Below are positions 29,990-37,307 of a DNA stretch of 64,000 nucleotides, piece by piece (position 1 is the stretch's first letter; every line of letters starts with the position of its first letter). The notes below the pieces were generated by a model. The model was not told where the DNA came from. It saw nothing but the letters and a program-made list of their open reading frames with translations, and did not search any database. The position numbers were made by a program, and so were the translations under genes. The DNA comes from Pseudomonadota bacterium (GTDB lineage: Bacteria; Pseudomonadota; Gammaproteobacteria; Burkholderiales; Methylophilaceae), in assembly GCA_020053735.1 (NCBI GenBank), contig JAGVMP010000004.1, positions 1 to 64,000 on the forward strand, read 5' to 3'.

Positions 29990-30490
29990 ATGGCACGCAA
30001 AACGTTTTATAGTTTTCACTATACCCCAGACTGCTGGAGAGTAAGTAAAGTCCGAAATATCGGTGCGATTGAGGATAATAAACCTGCTGCTGACAACGAT
30101 TGGGAAACTGTAACTAGAGGGGGAGATGCGAAAATAAAAGAGTGGATAGAAAATCAGATGAAAGGCAGAACTTGCACTGTAGTTTTAGCAGGAAGTAACA
30201 CTGCAAATCGTAAATGGATAAATCACGAAATCATTCAGTCATGGAATAAAGGTTTAGGCGTATTCGTAATTTATATACATAACTTAACAGATTCTGCTGG
30301 CAAACAATCGACTAAGGGTGCGAATCCTTTGGATTACATTACTCTTGGTAATACAGAAAAAAAACTATCTTCAATTGCAAAATCTTATGACCCACCTAAA
30401 ACTGTGAGCGCGGATGTATATAACTACATAGCCGCTAATATTGAACAATGGATTGAAGACGCTATAACCATCAGAAATAGCAACTCGTAA
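29990..30490 (+). CDS. thsB: Thoeris sensor ThsB (TIR-like)
   Basis: This 166-residue single-domain protein begins RKTFYSFHYTPDCWRVSKVRN, the hallmark of the DUF1863/MTH538 TIR-like family to which ThsB belongs. TCTVVLAGSNTANRKWINHEI follows, where Glu80 is the likely catalytic TIR glutamate (Glu85 in B. cereus ThsB). The family senses phage and makes a cyclic ADP-ribose isomer that activates ThsA. A strong AAGGAGA site precedes the ATG, 11 bases after thsA, so the two are cotranscribed. Only one ThsB is present here, whereas some Thoeris loci carry several. Confidence 0.92.
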   Translation: MARKTFYSFHYTPDCWRVSKVRNIGAIEDNKPAADNDWETVTRGGDAKIKEWIENQMKGRTCTVVLAGSNTANRKWINHEIIQSWNKGLGVFVIYIHNLTDSAGKQSTKGANPLDYITLGNTEKKLSSIAKSYDPPKTVSADVYNYIAANIEQWIEDAITIRNSNS

Positions 30491-30804
30491 TCTCTCCAAT
30501 CTAGAAAGCATGTTCAATTGTTACAGTAACTTTACAGAATACAACACATAAAACTTCCTATTCTTGTATATAACTTAATGGATTTTAGTCTTATTGATCC
30601 CTAAATATTTTACTTGTAACAGGGATTGACCTCCTTTTATAAAGTGTATTATTATTAATATAAATCAATGACTTGAATATTTATTATTTTTGACTAAGCC
30701 GCTTATTGCGGCTTTTTTTGTGTCCTTCATCATTAAATTAGGCACAAACAATCAATAACTAACAGACAGTTACTATCAAATAAATATTACATCGAGGTGA
30801 AAAA
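30491..30804. other. Gene-free stretch after thsB, 314 bases
   Basis: No coding region is visible. The stretch contains the terminator at 30696-30720 and, after it, A+T-rich sequence that should hold the alpA promoter, ending in the GAGGTGA ribosome binding site. Nothing else stands out. Confidence 0.5.
30696..30720 (+). terminator. Rho-independent terminator after thsAB
   Basis: A seven-pair stem AAGCCGC/GCGGCTT with a five-base loop is followed by seven T residues on the plus strand. It lies about 200 bases past the thsB stop and insulates thsAB from alpA. Confidence 0.8.
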
Positions 30805-31056
30805 ATGAAAAACGATTACTTTAGTTTTGCGGCATCTACTCAAACATCTGAAAGAGTCTTAGCGTTAAAAGATGTAATTCATATTACTGGATTAAGCAAA
30901 AGTACTATCTATCTGTATATACAACTTGAAAAGTTTCCACCCTCAATCAGAATTGGCTTCAGGCGTGTAGGTTGGGTTGAATCAGAAATTAGAAATTGGG
31001 TAAGAGAAAAGATTGAACTTGGTCAAGCCACCAACTACAAAAGAACCAATTGCTAA
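30805..31056 (+). CDS. AlpA-family transcriptional regulator
   Basis: This 83-residue HTH protein contains VLALKDVIHITGLSKSTIYLYIQLEKFPPSIRIGFRRVGWVESEIRNWVREK, the full AlpA/phage_AlpA pattern. Such proteins activate or repress integrase and excision genes in P4-like islands and can act as excisionases. It has a clear GAGGTGA site seven bases before the ATG. It is the only recognisable regulator in the island and is a good candidate to control integrase or excision. Confidence 0.88.
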   Translation: MKNDYFSFAASTQTSERVLALKDVIHITGLSKSTIYLYIQLEKFPPSIRIGFRRVGWVESEIRNWVREKIELGQATNYKRTNC

Positions 31057-31077
31057 GAAATACTAATTGAGGGGGGG

Positions 31078-31128
31078 TGAGAGCCTTTTTTGTTGACAGC
31101 TTTGCATAAGCTCCTTTATCGGCTCTCA
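31078..31128 (+). terminator. Nested hairpin between alpA and the next gene
   Basis: TGAGAGCC (31078-31085) pairs with GGCTCTCA (31121-31128). Inside is a second hairpin, AGCTT-TGCAT-AAGCT (31099-31113). A T-rich tract follows on the plus strand, so it may terminate alpA. A G7 run (31071-31077) directly precedes the stem. A structured RNA or regulatory site is an alternative. Confidence 0.45.
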
Positions 31129-31172
31129 GATTTTTCTAAACTTTTTTAAGTAAAGTAAGTTAACACTGTCTT

Positions 31173-31592
31173 TTATACATTTAGAAAACCAGAACTTCCG
31201 GAAACTTTTTTTTGCAAATCCTCTTCGAATTTTGCTTCCTCTTGTGGGGTCATTAGATAGTTAACATACCTATGCTCGCGTGCTTTTGTTAGCTCATCAG
31301 CATTACAGAAATTTGGATCCAATAACCATTTATCATAAGCTTTTTCTTTTTGTTCTGGTGGAGATAAGCCAATGTAATTGGGATCATTTTCAAACCCTAA
31401 TGATTCCATTAAAGTTTGTTTTTCTTGCATAACGTATGCGGGATGGAGCGCATTGCATTCTATTTTAGCTTTAAAGGGTGCAAGCACAGATATGACTGAG
31501 AGAGAGTCACTAGACATGTCTTTTACGCAGAGTGACACAATATGTGAAATGTGACTAGCTGTAAGAACTGGGCGATACTTTGCTATTTTCAT
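31173..31592 (-). CDS. Hypothetical island protein
   Basis: This 139-residue cytoplasmic protein starts MKIAKYRPVLTASHISHIVSLC. It has no signal peptide or membrane segment. The C-terminal half is rich in Glu, Lys and Asp (SPPEQKEKAYDKWLLD, TPQEEAKFEEDLQKK). No family is recognised. AAAGGA lies upstream of the ATG. Its upstream region carries the five phased TGACA repeats, so it may be controlled through them or encode the protein that binds them. The role is unknown. Confidence 0.6.
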   Translation of the reverse strand: MKIAKYRPVLTASHISHIVSLCVKDMSSDSLSVISVLAPFKAKIECNALHPAYVMQEKQTLMESLGFENDPNYIGLSPPEQKEKAYDKWLLDPNFCNADELTKAREHRYVNYLMTPQEEAKFEEDLQKKVSGSSGFLNV

Positions 31593-32068
31593 TTAAATAT
31601 TCCTTTAATAGTTTAGTTATGACAGAACGTGACATTTTTTGACAACATGACAAAGTGACACTGCTTTATAGGGGGGGGTGTCTGTATATATTGCCTCTTT
31701 TCATACCCAGTTACTAAACGCATCTACTCTAATCTACAACATACTAGTTCCTACTACAGATTGGTGTAGCAGTAGTTATTAGTTGTGTATCTATACGCCC
31801 TGTTTTTACCCCCACTAAAAAATTTAAATTAATTAATATTTTAAGTAGGGGTAACTAACACTATCTAATAGAGTAGATGGATACTACTAGTAAACAGATG
31901 TAAGTAATAAGATAGGAAAGCTAAATATAGGGCTAGATACCCAGAGGGGGCTGTAAAGCCATGTCACTTTGTCATAATGTCATAAATTGGCTGACGGCGA
32001 CAGGTGGGGTTTTGGAGTAATTTTAATTTTTTATTATTGAAATCAACAAACGAACTTATTGCAAACCA
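31593..32068. other. Structured non-coding block, 476 bases
   Basis: No coding frame is seen. The left edge has five TGACA copies at 31620, 31630, 31640, 31648 and 31656. The right edge has three TGTCA copies at 31962, 31970 and 31978. Between them lie a G8 run (31671-31678), the inverted pair CATCTACTCTAAT (31721-31733) and AATAGAGTAGATG (31867-31879), an inner imperfect CTACTACA/TGTAGCAGTAG pair (31751-31775), and TTACCCC/GGGGTAA (31807-31854). The layout suggests an origin, a multi-operator control region or a structured RNA. Confidence 0.6.
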
Positions 32069-33793
32069 TTAGGCGCTACTTTCTATTCTAAATAGCTTAT
32101 CAGATTGCGACAATTTTAAAATAAAATATTCTTCTTTATTTAGCTCTTCTGGTAACTTGTCCTTTAGCATAGACGCTACAAATTGAATATTTAAATCATT
32201 CACTAGGTTTGCTAGTTTGATTAGCTGATTATCATGCATAAGTTCTTTTTTATCATATAACAGAAAATGCAAACAAGGCACATTCTCTTGATCAGCAAAC
32301 AAAATATATGCAATATCAAAGCAAGTAATCTCCCCTTGTTTTTTACCTGAACTTATATTCGTATTGAATGCGCTAAATTTGTATAAACGCTGACCATTTT
32401 TATTTATGACAGTATTGGCAACTACTGCATATTGCTCACCATAGAGAGATTGGGACACTTCAGAGAAAAATTTGTTAAATTTGGAGAGTTGCAGTTTGAT
32501 TTTAATTTCAGATTCTTCAGAAAATAAAACATCGTCAATTTTATTCAGCTCATTGTTCAAATCATCTAAATTTGACTCAGTTTCCGACAACTGCCTAATG
32601 GTATTTTCATAGTCCCCTTTTTGTCTAAACTTATCATTAAGTAAATTTATAATTTTTTCTAACTCTTCAAAAGGCTCGGTAAGTGTAATGGCCTCAGATA
32701 GCTTAACTTCCTCCTCTAAGTAACGACTTAGCTGTGCTGAATTTGATTTGATGCTAGCTTCTAACTTAGGTAGATCTTTAGTAATGAAAGCTATTTTTTC
32801 CACTATCATACTATTATGGAAATTGTATAACTCTTCAAATGTTTTTTGAATTCCACTAACTTTTTCAGTAGCTTGCTTATAAATTAATCTCAATTGCTCG
32901 ATATCAATTGATGATTTATTTGATCTGAGATCCTGCTCTGATTCCAATATTAAGCTTCGTCTAATATTCAACCTTCCAAGCTCGGAACTTAGAAAGCTAA
33001 TACGATATTTGACTTCATTCAGCTTGTCTAAATCTGCTTCAAAATTTACGTTTAAGTTAAAGTTAGCCTTTTTAGTGTCTAATTTTTTAATCTCTTCTTC
33101 CGTTAAAGACAAAGCAGTTTCATATGCTGCTTTTGTTTGATTTTGTTCAAGACGGTTTTTAAAAGTTAATTCAGTCTTGATTTTTGACAGTAACTCTTGT
33201 TTCAGGTCTCCGTGTTCAAAATCGCAGCCAAACATGAATAAATGTAAAGTTTCATAATCTACATCGGGCGTGAACTTATCTAACGTACGGAGAGTATTTT
33301 CATTACTCAAATCCTGATATCGAATATTGTGAGAAATTATTTGCCTATATGTAGGCTTTTTAGGGAAGTGTCCTGGAAATAAATAATTTGTAATAGTCTC
33401 ATCGAAACTTTCCTCAGTATGATCAATATCATTAATTCTGCGAATAATTTTGCTTCTAGCGAGGAAGTTTCTTTCTAATTTTAATTCTGATGAATTTGAA
33501 TCTGATAAATCGGCCTTTAGGACAAGTGTTACAAGTACCTTGTTGTTGATCAAAAAATCCTTAACAAGCTTATATTCATTCCTTCTGTTTTCAGGATCTG
33601 TATATATACCCTTACCACTAGAACCAAGACAGTAATCAATTAGCATTAGAACAGTTGTTTTACCAACATTATTCCCTGTCTTTTTTTCGTCAGTGACGGG
33701 AGTTTCATCAACAATAAGGTTGACTCCTCGTCGGAATTTTATTTCACGGATAACGCCGCTATCACCAGTTATTGTCAGACTTTTTAAGAACAC
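32069..33793 (-). CDS. ABC-three-component system ATPase (DUF2326, SMC/RecF-like)
   Basis: This 574-residue P-loop protein has Walker A GNNVGKTT at about residues 40-47 after an N-terminal strand (MFLKSLTITGDSGVIREIKF), as in RecF/RecN/SMC ATPases. Residues about 200-470 are mostly coiled coil (repeated EEIKKL, LSETESNLDDLNNELNKI). The C-terminal DUF2326 part includes SSGKKQGEITCFDIAYILFAD and LLYDKKELMHDNQL, in place of the usual signature and Walker B region. In ABC-3C systems this ATPase is thought to sense DNA or phage replication and activate the effector; the mechanism is not established. Its ATG overlaps the middle-component stop by 10 bases. Confidence 0.85.
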   Translation of the reverse strand: MFLKSLTITGDSGVIREIKFRRGVNLIVDETPVTDEKKTGNNVGKTTVLMLIDYCLGSSGKGIYTDPENRRNEYKLVKDFLINNKVLVTLVLKADLSDSNSSELKLERNFLARSKIIRRINDIDHTEESFDETITNYLFPGHFPKKPTYRQIISHNIRYQDLSNENTLRTLDKFTPDVDYETLHLFMFGCDFEHGDLKQELLSKIKTELTFKNRLEQNQTKAAYETALSLTEEEIKKLDTKKANFNLNVNFEADLDKLNEVKYRISFLSSELGRLNIRRSLILESEQDLRSNKSSIDIEQLRLIYKQATEKVSGIQKTFEELYNFHNSMIVEKIAFITKDLPKLEASIKSNSAQLSRYLEEEVKLSEAITLTEPFEELEKIINLLNDKFRQKGDYENTIRQLSETESNLDDLNNELNKIDDVLFSEESEIKIKLQLSKFNKFFSEVSQSLYGEQYAVVANTVINKNGQRLYKFSAFNTNISSGKKQGEITCFDIAYILFADQENVPCLHFLLYDKKELMHDNQLIKLANLVNDLNIQFVASMLKDKLPEELNKEEYFILKLSQSDKLFRIESSA

Positions 33794-34011
33794 AGCTCAA
33801 TTCTTCCCTGCTTATTTAATAAGATTACATCTAATAAAAACAGCCAATCTAAACACAATACAAAAACAGGCATTGTCATTGATTGATACCTTTGAGTCTC
33901 AACAAACAAATCCAATAACACCTTACCGTTATGTTCTTGCAAAGCTTTAAGTACATACGCACCATTAAAATAAATGGTCTGCTCGGGCTGAATATTGTCA
34001 GGTAGTAACAT
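33784..34011 (-). CDS. ABC-three-component system middle component
   Basis: This 75-residue protein starts MLLPDNIQPEQTIYFNGAYVLKALQ and ends in MPVFVLCLDWLFLLDVILLNKQGRIELCS. The last part matches the FVLALDLLFLLGAI..G.L winged-helix pattern of the small middle components of ABC-3C systems, closest to the MC6 type as far as I can tell. These probably bridge effector and ATPase. The ATG overlaps the SMEK gene by 14 bases and the ATPase gene begins inside its end, so translation is coupled. An upstream in-frame start 17 codons earlier was rejected because it does not match the family start. Confidence 0.78.
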   Translation of the reverse strand: MLLPDNIQPEQTIYFNGAYVLKALQEHNGKVLLDLFVETQRYQSMTMPVFVLCLDWLFLLDVILLNKQGRIELCS

Positions 34012-34966
34012 TGGCTTGGTTGTTTGGGTTTTCGAAAATTTTGCAGCGTATGAATGTATCAACTACCAAAATATTTACACACAAATCTAATTCGTCTGAT
34101 GGTATTAAAGTGAAATTAGCACTTTCTTTAATTTGCTGAGTTACACATTCAACAATTTTGAAAAATAAGGCATCATTAGATAAATTAGCTTTATTTTTGA
34201 TGTAGTAACCACGAATTGAGTTTAGTACAGCCATACTCTTGTTCGCACCGAATTTGTCCAACTCTGTATAAATTTTTCCTACCCGAGTTGAATTGATTGA
34301 ATGATCTTCTATAACTAATTTCGCTATAGATAAACTGTTGTAATTAATTTTCTTGTCTATCTCAAATTGGTTGATCTGAAAATTGGAGATACTATTAGTC
34401 AAATCCTCCTTACTTAAAATATTAATAATATTTGCTAAGTTGGTTTCAAGTTTTACAGGATCTGCCTCACAGCCTAATTCTGCTTTAATAAAGTCATAAA
34501 TTGGCTTTTGCTTCTCCGCAGGCAGAGAATTTATTATTTTTAGCAGCGTAGGAATATCAAAAATATCATCTTGGGGATTAAATTTCAGATTATGTGGGTT
34601 ATGAAATGTTTCTGTTTTTAACTTCGACGCGTCTTTTGAAATTGAAATAAACTTAAATGTATATTTACCAGCATAAGCACTGTGATCTTTAGACAAAGCT
34701 GACTCAATTTTTTGTTTTGTAGCTGTTGAGGAAACTTGTGCCACTACATGATTTGTATTATCAACCAAATCTAGTCCTGCAACATTTTGAGTTTGAGCAT
34801 TCAAGTTAACTAGTTGCAATTCAAATAATAGATTCAAAAAATGTACATAAAAATTCTCACTGTGGATATGATAAGTCAGTAAATTTACGCTTGCCTGTGA
34901 TTCAATGGATGCAGCCAGATGTAGAAGTTGACCTTCTATGTAATTGTAATAAACAGATCTATTCAT
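33998..34966 (-). CDS. SMEK-domain protein, ABC-3C effector
   Basis: This 322-residue protein has an N-terminal SMEK domain (about 1-150), a predicted restriction-endonuclease-like fold. The line FYVHFLNLLFELQLVNLNAQ is followed by AGLDLVDNTNHVVAQVSSTATKQKI, which fits E, GxD and QVS active-site positions. The C-terminal part (about 170-322) should be the ABC-3C C-terminal domain that contacts the other components. The likely role is a nuclease effector activated on infection; this is inference from domain architecture. It is the first gene of a three-gene overlapping operon on the minus strand. Confidence 0.8.
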   Translation of the reverse strand: MNRSVYYNYIEGQLLHLAASIESQASVNLLTYHIHSENFYVHFLNLLFELQLVNLNAQTQNVAGLDLVDNTNHVVAQVSSTATKQKIESALSKDHSAYAGKYTFKFISISKDASKLKTETFHNPHNLKFNPQDDIFDIPTLLKIINSLPAEKQKPIYDFIKAELGCEADPVKLETNLANIINILSKEDLTNSISNFQINQFEIDKKINYNSLSIAKLVIEDHSINSTRVGKIYTELDKFGANKSMAVLNSIRGYYIKNKANLSNDALFFKIVECVTQQIKESANFTLIPSDELDLCVNILVVDTFIRCKIFENPNNQANVTT

Positions 34967-35060
34967 TAATTATTAATTTTTTCTATTCACTTAAGTATGA
35001 ATTTAGATTTTTATCAGATAGAACTTAAGAATTTCGTACATCATAGATTTAATAGTGCAT

Positions 35061-35744
35061 TTAAGCGAGCGCATTTTGTGGAATAAATGTATTTTCAGCG
35101 ATAGCTAATTTTGTAGCATTTGCATGACTTAAAAAATATGTATCAGCATACTCATAAGCTTTCATCCATGTATTAGCATCTATGTACTCACCGAACTTTA
35201 GTGCAATTGGACTTAATGAATCTGGCGAGTAGTCTCCTGCAACTTGCATGTAACTATCAATTCTTTTTACAAGTGTGTGGTACATCTTGCTGTTAGTATC
35301 ACTCTCTTTTGCATGTTCAGATAAAACCTCATGGAATCCATGCATTACTAACTTTACATGCACTGGGCTATTTAACTCTTTAAATACCGCAAAAACAATA
35401 CCGAATGCACAAAGGAAAAAGACTTCATTAAAATACAAGTTACTATTTATTCCATATGCTTCAACCGTTTCAATCTCATCCTTACTTGGCTTCACTGAAA
35501 CGAATAGACTTAATGCTAGCGTCCGTCCAAAATCAACTGGCGGCATTTTACTCGAATTAGACTCAGTGTCTATTTGGCTCGGTTCTATACCTTCTTGTGG
35601 TTTTGATTCACCTAACTTGAACCCAGTTAGTGCCCAAGCAACTAAGCCAAACATGCCCCCACAAATCAATCCTCCTAGCAAGGGATTACCATTAAAACTC
35701 AAGCCCAAGATTAAACCACCAAACGCGGCAGCTATCGGAAACAT
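35061..35744 (-). CDS. Hypothetical membrane protein of the island
   Basis: This 227-residue protein has a glycine-rich hydrophobic hairpin at residues 1-45 (FPIAAAFGGLILGLSFNGNPLLGGLICGGMFGLVAWAL), probably two transmembrane helices. A polar linker and an alpha-helical cytoplasmic domain (about 70-227) follow. No family is recognised. It lies between the integrase and the ABC-3C operon on the same strand and may be cargo or a fourth, membrane-linked component. The start MFPIAAAFGG leaves 42 bases to the integrase stop. Confidence 0.65.
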   Translation of the reverse strand: MFPIAAAFGGLILGLSFNGNPLLGGLICGGMFGLVAWALTGFKLGESKPQEGIEPSQIDTESNSSKMPPVDFGRTLALSLFVSVKPSKDEIETVEAYGINSNLYFNEVFFLCAFGIVFAVFKELNSPVHVKLVMHGFHEVLSEHAKESDTNSKMYHTLVKRIDSYMQVAGDYSPDSLSPIALKFGEYIDANTWMKAYEYADTYFLSHANATKLAIAENTFIPQNALA

Positions 35745-35786
35745 TTTTATTTAGCCTTACAATAATATTTGGGTTTCATGGATTTT

Positions 35787-37028
35787 CTATGCTTGTTTAA
35801 ATGCCAATACCTTAGCGCCCTCACGCATAGCATCTAGCTGATCACTCCACCATTGTGCTAGTTGTCTGCGCTCGCTATCGTAAGTTGCTTCGTTATATGT
35901 TCCTCTAATTTTGTCTTTATCACTGTGTGCTAAAAAGGACTCAATTACATCTTGCCTAAACAAGCCGCTTTCATTTGCCTGTGTACTAAAAAAATGTCGG
36001 CAACCATGTGGCACAATATGGTAATCAGTAAATACTGATCTAAAAGCTTTGCGAATTGTTGCTTCTGATACAGGCTGATTAACTAACCTTGCTGTAAATA
36101 AATACTCACTGTGCCCTGTGTATGAATGCAGTTCTTTTAAGGCTTGAATAGCTTGTTTAGAAAGCATTACCGTATGAGGCTTAGTCATATATTTGCGGGT
36201 TTTTGACTGTGCAAGTGGTAATGTCCAAATTGCATTATCAAAATCAAACTCTACCCATTTGGCACATCTTAATTCACTTGGCCGCTGTGCAAAATGCAAC
36301 TGTAAATAAACGCAGATTGAAACTTCAAAACTGCCTCCATATTCCACGAGATTGCGTAATAATCTTCCAGCATCTTGCTTGCTTTTTAAGCGTGGAAATT
36401 TCTCGCTTATATGTTTTTCGAGCCTCTCATCTTTTACTGGGATTGGATTTTCTGAAATAAGCTTATCGCTTAATGCAAAATCAAATACTTGTTTAATCCA
36501 GCCACGAGTTTTTTCCATTAACTCTAATGCACCACGTTTTTGCATGACCAGTAAACATTTACGAACTAGCTTATTGTCGATTTCTTTAATCGGATATTTG
36601 CCTAACATGCTATACACATTTGCATTAAAAGTTTGTTTGATTTTTAAATATGTAGATGGCGCAAGTGTGCGCTGTTTGATTAATAACCACTCTTCAGCTA
36701 TTTTTTGGAATGTGTTATCTGCATCTTTAGCTTTTTGTTGTTTTGCAAGCTTTGCTTCAAGTATGGGATCAACATGATTAACTTTGACTTGCTTACGCTT
36801 TTCACGGGCTTGAATACGAGCTTCGCTAAGTGACAACTCAGGATAACTACCTAGTTGTATTAGCTTAGCTTTGCCATGCAACGTGGTGCGAAGTTGGAAG
36901 TATTTACTGGAATTAGGATGAACAAGTACGAACAAACCATTACCATCTCTTAGCGTGTAAGGCTTGCTGGCAGGCTTTGCTGCTTTTATTGTTAAATCGC
37001 TTAATGATTCGGCTGACAGCTTTTTCAT
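35787..37028 (-). CDS. int: Tyrosine-type integrase, P4-like
   Basis: This 413-residue recombinase has an N-terminal arm-binding DUF4102 domain (about 10-90, LTIKAAKPASKPYTLRDGNGLFVLVHPN), a core-binding SAM-like domain (about 100-200) and the catalytic domain. The catalytic set is visible: Arg249 (QRPSEL), His341 and Arg344 (HGCRH), His368 (LAHSD) and the likely nucleophile Tyr378 (GTYNEATY). It inserts and excises the island at tRNA-Leu. It starts 165 bases from the tRNA 3' end, with TTTTATACG-type sites in between. It looks intact, so the island may still be mobile. Confidence 0.95.
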   Translation of the reverse strand: MKKLSAESLSDLTIKAAKPASKPYTLRDGNGLFVLVHPNSSKYFQLRTTLHGKAKLIQLGSYPELSLSEARIQAREKRKQVKVNHVDPILEAKLAKQQKAKDADNTFQKIAEEWLLIKQRTLAPSTYLKIKQTFNANVYSMLGKYPIKEIDNKLVRKCLLVMQKRGALELMEKTRGWIKQVFDFALSDKLISENPIPVKDERLEKHISEKFPRLKSKQDAGRLLRNLVEYGGSFEVSICVYLQLHFAQRPSELRCAKWVEFDFDNAIWTLPLAQSKTRKYMTKPHTVMLSKQAIQALKELHSYTGHSEYLFTARLVNQPVSEATIRKAFRSVFTDYHIVPHGCRHFFSTQANESGLFRQDVIESFLAHSDKDKIRGTYNEATYDSERRQLAQWWSDQLDAMREGAKVLAFKQA

Positions 37029-37034
37029 AAAAAA

Positions 37035-37079
37035 CGTATAAAATTAATTATGGTTATTATTTATACGCTTTTTTATACA
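37035..37079. promoter_or_regulatory. TTTTATACG-type sites, integrase-side arm
   Basis: CGTATAAAA (37035-37043) is an exact inverted copy of the motif. ATTTATACG (37059-37067) and TTTTATACA (37071-37079) each match 8 of 9 and are spaced 12 bases, as at the other island end. They lie between the int start and tRNA-Leu and may be integrase or AlpA binding sites that also control int transcription. Confidence 0.55.
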
Positions 37080-37193
37080 TTTTGTAAAGGGATTTTAAAA
37101 GACCGCTTCACACTTACTAGGACTAAGTATTTAACTAACTTATTGAATTATATATAAATTAAATACTTTTTCGGACTGCTTTAAACTATTCAC

Positions 37194-37278
37194 TGGTGCC
37201 GACGGAGAGACTCGAACTCTCACGACTTTCGTCACTACCCCCTCAAGATAGCGTGTCTACCAATTCCACCACGACGGC
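37194..37278 (-). tRNA. tRNA-Leu (anticodon GAG)
   Basis: This 85-base tRNA on the minus strand has acceptor GCCGTCG/CGTCGGC-type pairing, anticodon stem CTATC/GGTAG with loop TTGAGGG (anticodon GAG), a long variable arm typical of leucine tRNA, T arm GAGAGTTCGAGTCTCTC, and encoded CCA. It reads CUC and CUU. Its 3' part supplies the att site of the island, and the gene remains complete. Confidence 0.95.
37201..37216. other. Island attachment site in tRNA-Leu
   Basis: GACGGAGAGACTCGAA covers part of the T arm and acceptor strand of tRNA-Leu and is repeated exactly at 28094-28109. The integrase gene lies 173 bases to its left. The tRNA sequence is preserved by this copy after insertion. Confidence 0.88.
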
Positions 37279-37307
37279 AATTACCACAAAATTAATTAGG
37301 TCAAATA

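Larger units (their letters stand above)
28094..37216. mobile_element. Integrated genomic island at tRNA-Leu(GAG) carrying defence genes
   Basis: About 9.1 kb is bounded by a 16-bp direct repeat that belongs to the T arm and acceptor of tRNA-Leu. A tyrosine integrase lies next to the tRNA, with its start facing it. Base composition is clearly more A+T-rich than the flanking genes. The content is ThsA/ThsB, AlpA, an unknown protein, an ABC-three-component set, a membrane protein and the integrase. There are no phage structural, conjugation or replication genes, so it is a small integrative element, satellite-like or dependent on a helper. It splits the usual secG-tRNA-Leu-nuoA order. Confidence 0.9.

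Noticed and set aside
31593..31700. CRISPR array from the repeated TGACA words
   Set aside because: Units are five bases with 8-10 base periods, no conserved 25-40 base repeats or spacers, and no cas genes in the window.
35275..35754. Plus-strand open frame opposite the island membrane protein
   Set aside because: The minus-strand reading has a plausible membrane hairpin and helical domain. The plus reading is low-complexity and has no ribosome binding site.
28094..37216. Full prophage
   Set aside because: Only integrase and AlpA are phage-like. No capsid, tail, terminase, lysis or replication genes are present.
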